Positions 60,955 through 64,000 of a DNA stretch of 64,000 nucleotides are shown here, piece after piece (the first letter of the stretch is position 1; every line of letters begins with the position of its first letter). The stretch covers positions 310,001-374,000 of the forward strand of contig NZ_RXOE01000002.1 in assembly GCF_003965815.1 (NCBI RefSeq), in the 5' to 3' direction. The notes under the pieces were generated by a model. It was not told the origin of the DNA and did not search any database. It worked only from the letters and a program-made list of their open reading frames with translations. A program made the position numbers and the translations under genes. Origin of the DNA: Variovorax gossypii. GTDB taxonomy: Bacteria > Pseudomonadota > Gammaproteobacteria > Burkholderiales > Burkholderiaceae_C.

Positions 60955-61845
60955 ATGTTTGAACTCCGCCTGATGGCGCCGGAAGACCGGGTCGATACGC
61001 TGTGCGAGGCGCTCGATGCACTCGATGCATTGAGCGTGTCGGTGGAAGACGCCGACGCGCAGACCGACGCCGAGCAGGCGCTGTTCGGCGAGCCGGGCAT
61101 GCCGCCGCCGAAAGAGGGCTGGCAGCGTTCGCGCGTGATCGCTCTGTTTCCCGACGAAGCCCAGGCGAAGGAAGCCTCGTCCGTGCTCGCGCTGCAGGAT
61201 TTCTTCGAAGGCTGCGAGGTGCTCGGCATCGCGCAGGTGCCCGAGCAGGACTGGGTGCGCCTGACGCAGTCGCAGTTCGCGCCCGTCGAAGTCACGCCCG
61301 AGTTCTGGATCGTGCCGACGTGGCATGAGCCGCCCGGGCAGGCGAAGCAGGTGATCCGGCTCGATCCGGGCCTGGCTTTCGGCACCGGCACGCATCCCAC
61401 CACGCGCATGTGCCTGCGCTGGATCGCGACCCAGGGCGAGGGCGCGCTGGCCAGCCTGCGCGTGCTCGACTACGGCTGCGGCTCCGGCATCCTGGCGATC
61501 GGCGCGGCGAAGTTCGGTTCGACGGACATCGACGCCGTCGACATCGACGAGGCAGCGGTTTCCTCGACCGTGCTCAATGCCGAGGCCAACGGCGTGAAGC
61601 TGAAGGCCGGGCTGCCCGAAGCCGCCAAGGGCGAATACGACATCGTGCTCGCCAACATCCTGGCCACGCCGCTCAAGGTGCTCGCGCCCCTGCTGCGCAG
61701 CCACGTCAAGGCGGGCGGATCGCTCGTCATGGCCGGCATCCTCGAGCGCCAGGCCGAGGAGCTGAAAGAGGCCTACGCGCCGTACGCCACGCTCGAAGTC
61801 AGCGACGCCGAGGACGGCTGGATCCTCATGACCGCTCGCTGCTGA
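60955..61845 (+). CDS. prmA: Ribosomal protein L11 methyltransferase PrmA
   Basis: A 296-residue SAM-dependent enzyme that methylates L11. The substrate-recognition N-domain (about 1-95) is acidic. The methyltransferase domain has LDPGLAFGTGTHPTTRMCL, the SAM motif VLDYGCGSGILAIGA, DIDEAAV and VLANILATPL, which is the NPPY-like motif of this family. Position after accC is conserved. Confidence 0.95.
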   Translation: MFELRLMAPEDRVDTLCEALDALDALSVSVEDADAQTDAEQALFGEPGMPPPKEGWQRSRVIALFPDEAQAKEASSVLALQDFFEGCEVLGIAQVPEQDWVRLTQSQFAPVEVTPEFWIVPTWHEPPGQAKQVIRLDPGLAFGTGTHPTTRMCLRWIATQGEGALASLRVLDYGCGSGILAIGAAKFGSTDIDAVDIDEAAVSSTVLNAEANGVKLKAGLPEAAKGEYDIVLANILATPLKVLAPLLRSHVKAGGSLVMAGILERQAEELKEAYAPYATLEVSDAEDGWILMTARC

Positions 61846-61930
61846 GCGGTCGCTGCGCGCGGCTGGCCGGCTTTTTGCGTCGCCTTGCAGCCCTCCCGCG
61901 GCGAGGGCGCAACCCTACAATCGCCCGGTC

Positions 61931-63379
61931 ATGAGCCTTGTCACGCGCTGCCCCGCCTGCACCACCACCTTCAAGGTGGTGCGCGACCAGCTTCGCATCT
62001 CGGATGGCTGGGTGCGCTGCGGCCGCTGCAGCAACGTGTTCGACGCCACGCTCGACCTGCACGAGACGGCCGACGGTTCGCCGGCACCGGTGCAGGGCAG
62101 CGGCTACATGCCGGGACTGGTCGAGCAGCAGCCTGCCGCCGAGGCTTCGCCACCCGCGCCTGCGCCCGAGCCCCTGATTGAAGAAGAAGAGCCGGCACCC
62201 GCTGCATCGACGACCGAGGACGCGGATTTCTTCGACGACGAGCCCGAGCATCAGCATCGGTCCCGCGAGGAAGAGGATCTGCTGCCGCCGGATGCCCTGG
62301 TGCTCGCGCCGGCCCCGGCGGTCGTGTCGCCTCCGGCGCAAGACCGCTCGCCACCGCCACCGTCCGCGCCTCTGCCTGCGTTCTCGCTGACCCTGCCCGA
62401 GCACGGCATCGCCGCCGACGAGCCGTGGTCCGACCTCGACGTCAGCGAGCCTGCCTGGAGGCCGCCGCCGAGCACGCTGCCGCCGTTCCCGAACATCGAC
62501 CTGAATCTCGCGGCGCCGCCTCCTGCGCCGCCACCCCCGGCTCCGCCGCTGCCTGTCGCTTCGCGCGCCAAGGCGACGACGATGCGCACGCTGATCGAGC
62601 GTGCCAGCGACGAAGGCGAAGATGCGGAGCGGGAGAGGGCACGCGAGCAGCAGGAGAAAGAGCACGACCAGGTGCAGATGCAGAAGGCGCTGCGCCGTGC
62701 ACGCGCCAAGTCGGCCAAGATCGCGAGCGCCAAGGCGCGCGAGGAGCGTGTTGCTGCGCAGGCTCCGGCCATCGTGGTGCAGGCGGAGAGCGAGCCCGAG
62801 CTGAATGCGCGCGCTTCGGATTTCGAACTGCCGGTGGGGCATCCCTTTGCCGACGAAGACGATTCCGCGGAAAAGCAGGCGGGCTTCTGGCAACGCAAGG
62901 GCGTGCGCGTCGTGCTGATCCTGCTGGTGGTGCTTGCCGCGTTGCTGCTCGTCCTGCAGATCATCCGCCACGAGCGCGACGGCATCGTCGCGCGCCAGCC
63001 CAACCTGCGGCCCGCGCTGGCGGCGCTGTGCCAGTACACGGGCTGCGAGCTCGGCGCGCTGCGCCAGATCGGCGACATCGTGATCGAAGGCGCGGCCTTC
63101 GCGCGCGAGAAGAGCGGCGGCAACGACTACCGCCTGAGCTTCACCCTGCGCAACGGCGCCACCGTGCCGCTTGCGATGCCGGCCGTCGAGCTCTCGCTGC
63201 TCGACACGCAGGAGCGCGCCGTGGTGCGTCGCGTGCTGATGCCGGCGGACTACGGTGCCTCGGCGGTGCTGGCTGCGCGCGCCGATCGCGCTGCCTCGCT
63301 GCCTCTTACCCTGTCTGCTTCCGAAGCGGCGGCACTACCGCCTGTCGCGGGTTATCGCGTCGAGGCTTTCTATCCCTGA
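61931..63379 (+). CDS. Zinc-ribbon DUF3426 membrane protein
   Basis: A 482-residue protein. The N-terminus has an MJ0042-type zinc ribbon: CPAC at residues 7-10 and CGRC at 30-33. A long Ala/Pro/Glu-rich linker follows (about 45-210), then a charged helical region with MRTLIERASDEGEDAERER, a transmembrane helix (about 326-348, VLILLVVLAALLLVLQII) and a periplasmic DUF3426 domain (LCQYTGCELGALRQIGDI to the end). The family is of unknown function. TACAAT ends 9 bp before ATG 61931. It is downstream of prmA by 85 bp. Confidence 0.88.
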   Translation: MSLVTRCPACTTTFKVVRDQLRISDGWVRCGRCSNVFDATLDLHETADGSPAPVQGSGYMPGLVEQQPAAEASPPAPAPEPLIEEEEPAPAASTTEDADFFDDEPEHQHRSREEEDLLPPDALVLAPAPAVVSPPAQDRSPPPPSAPLPAFSLTLPEHGIAADEPWSDLDVSEPAWRPPPSTLPPFPNIDLNLAAPPPAPPPPAPPLPVASRAKATTMRTLIERASDEGEDAERERAREQQEKEHDQVQMQKALRRARAKSAKIASAKAREERVAAQAPAIVVQAESEPELNARASDFELPVGHPFADEDDSAEKQAGFWQRKGVRVVLILLVVLAALLLVLQIIRHERDGIVARQPNLRPALAALCQYTGCELGALRQIGDIVIEGAAFAREKSGGNDYRLSFTLRNGATVPLAMPAVELSLLDTQERAVVRRVLMPADYGASAVLAARADRAASLPLTLSASEAAALPPVAGYRVEAFYP

Positions 63380-63443
63380 GCGGGGCGCGTGCACGCATGC
63401 GTCCCTCTCGTTTTCATCCACTCAACACAACCAACGGCTAACC

Positions 63444-64000
63444 ATGGCAGCAGTGATTTGCGGTTCCCTCGCATTCGACACCATCATGACTTTCGAGGGC
63501 CGGTTCGCCGACCAGATCCTTCCGGACCAGCTGCACATCCTCAATGTGTCCTTCCTGGTGCCGACGCTACGCCGTGACTTCGGCGGCTGCGCGGGCAACA
63601 TCGCATACAGCCTCAATGCGCTGGGCGGCGCCGCGCTACCCATGGCCACGCTCGGCAGCGACGGCGCCACGTACCTCGAGCGCATGCGCTCGCTGGGCAT
63701 CAGCACGGAGTTCGTGCGCCAGCTCGACGACACCTTCACCGCGCAGGCGATGATCATGAGCGACGTCGACAACAACCAGATCACCGCCTTCCACCCCGGC
63801 GCGATGCAGCAGGCGCACATCACCAAGGTGGCGGCGCGCGACGACATCAAGCTCGGCATCATCGCGCCCGATGGCCGCGATGCCATGCTGCAGCACGCGG
63901 AGCAGTTCGCCGCCGCCGGCATTCCCTTCGTGTTCGATCCGGGCCAGGGCCTGCCGATGTTCGACGGCGAGGCGCTGCGCCATTTCGTCGAGCTCGCGAG
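63444..64000 (+). CDS. PfkB-family sugar/nucleoside kinase (3' end outside window)
   Basis: An incomplete frame of 185 codons continuing past the window edge. It starts AAVICGSLAFDTIMTFEGRF, a ribokinase/adenosine kinase N-terminus, and contains the substrate motif RRDFGGCAGNIAYSL and the glycine-rich LGSDGATYLERM region. The Asp/Gly-rich catalytic motif near the C-terminus of this family is not yet reached. The exact substrate (adenosine, ribose or fructose type) cannot be decided. ATG 63444 is 64 bp after the DUF3426 stop. Confidence 0.85.
   Translation, partial: MAAVICGSLAFDTIMTFEGRFADQILPDQLHILNVSFLVPTLRRDFGGCAGNIAYSLNALGGAALPMATLGSDGATYLERMRSLGISTEFVRQLDDTFTAQAMIMSDVDNNQITAFHPGAMQQAHITKVAARDDIKLGIIAPDGRDAMLQHAEQFAAAGIPFVFDPGQGLPMFDGEALRHFVELA

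Overview
The window is about 64 kb of GC-rich DNA (roughly two-thirds G+C by eye), almost fully coding and bacterial. Gene content and order point to a betaproteobacterium of the order Burkholderiales, most likely family Comamonadaceae and probably Variovorax or a close relative. This is inferred from the complete mraZ-to-lpxC division and cell-wall (dcw) cluster, the dapF/DUF484/xerC group, a DksA with a one-cysteine degenerate zinc finger, the rnb-tonB-aroE-mtgA block and the accB-accC-prmA block. It is chromosomal core genome. I see no phage, insertion sequence, integron, CRISPR array, tRNA or rRNA gene.

Layout. 1-2 kb: 3' end of an MFS transporter, a chloroperoxidase-like hydrolase and a small GNAT-like protein. 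2-6.4 kb: dapF, DUF484, a YdcF-like protein, xerC and an RlmI-like methyltransferase. 6.5-12.3 kb: a CobW-type metallochaperone facing a DUF945 protein across a shared terminator, then dksA behind a structured leader and a STAS-like protein. 12.3-14.2 kb: hslVU. 14.4-33.9 kb: the dcw cluster mraZ-rsmH-ftsL-ftsI-murE-murF-mraY-murD-ftsW-murG-murC-ddl-ftsQ-ftsA-ftsZ-lpxC, tightly packed with many 4-bp overlaps, behind a promoter that carries four 10-bp-spaced MraZ-type boxes. 34-42.9 kb: mixed genes (an unknown membrane-anchored protein, LysR with a divergent SHMT-like PLP enzyme, ruvC, a TPR protein, plsC-cdsA, DUF2809). 42.9-47.5 kb: rnb-tonB-aroE-mtgA on the minus strand. 47.6-52.3 kb: a YqiA-like esterase, a two-component system and rodA. 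52.4-57.8 kb: tldD, a lipoprotein, aroG, a cupin and mpl. 57.9-64 kb: an unknown protein, a TlpA-like thioredoxin, accBC, prmA, a DUF3426 zinc-ribbon protein and a truncated PfkB-type kinase.

How the genes work together. Most of the window serves the envelope. dapF and aroE supply precursors. MurC to MurG, MraY and Ddl build lipid II, and Mpl recycles the peptide. FtsI/FtsW and RodA polymerise it, helped by MtgA. FtsL/Q/A/Z run division. LpxC commits to lipid A, PlsC and CdsA feed phospholipid synthesis, and AccB/AccC feed fatty acids.

Most notable finds: (1) upstream of aroG, a complete transcription attenuator with a 24-codon leader peptide (a run of Tyr, Phe and Trp codons), a matching antiterminator arm and a strong terminator; (2) a MurD enlarged to 735 residues by an Ala/Pro/Glu-rich insert of about 230 residues, with a parallel Pro-rich insert of about 100 residues in the PlsC-like acyltransferase; (3) a roughly 100-bp dispersed repeat in three copies, one wedged between murG and murC; (4) an 18-bp inverted repeat enclosing a folded loop between ftsZ and lpxC; (5) a structured dksA leader; (6) about eleven start codons preceded at 6-9 bp by a -10-like hexamer, which suggests widespread leaderless mRNAs.
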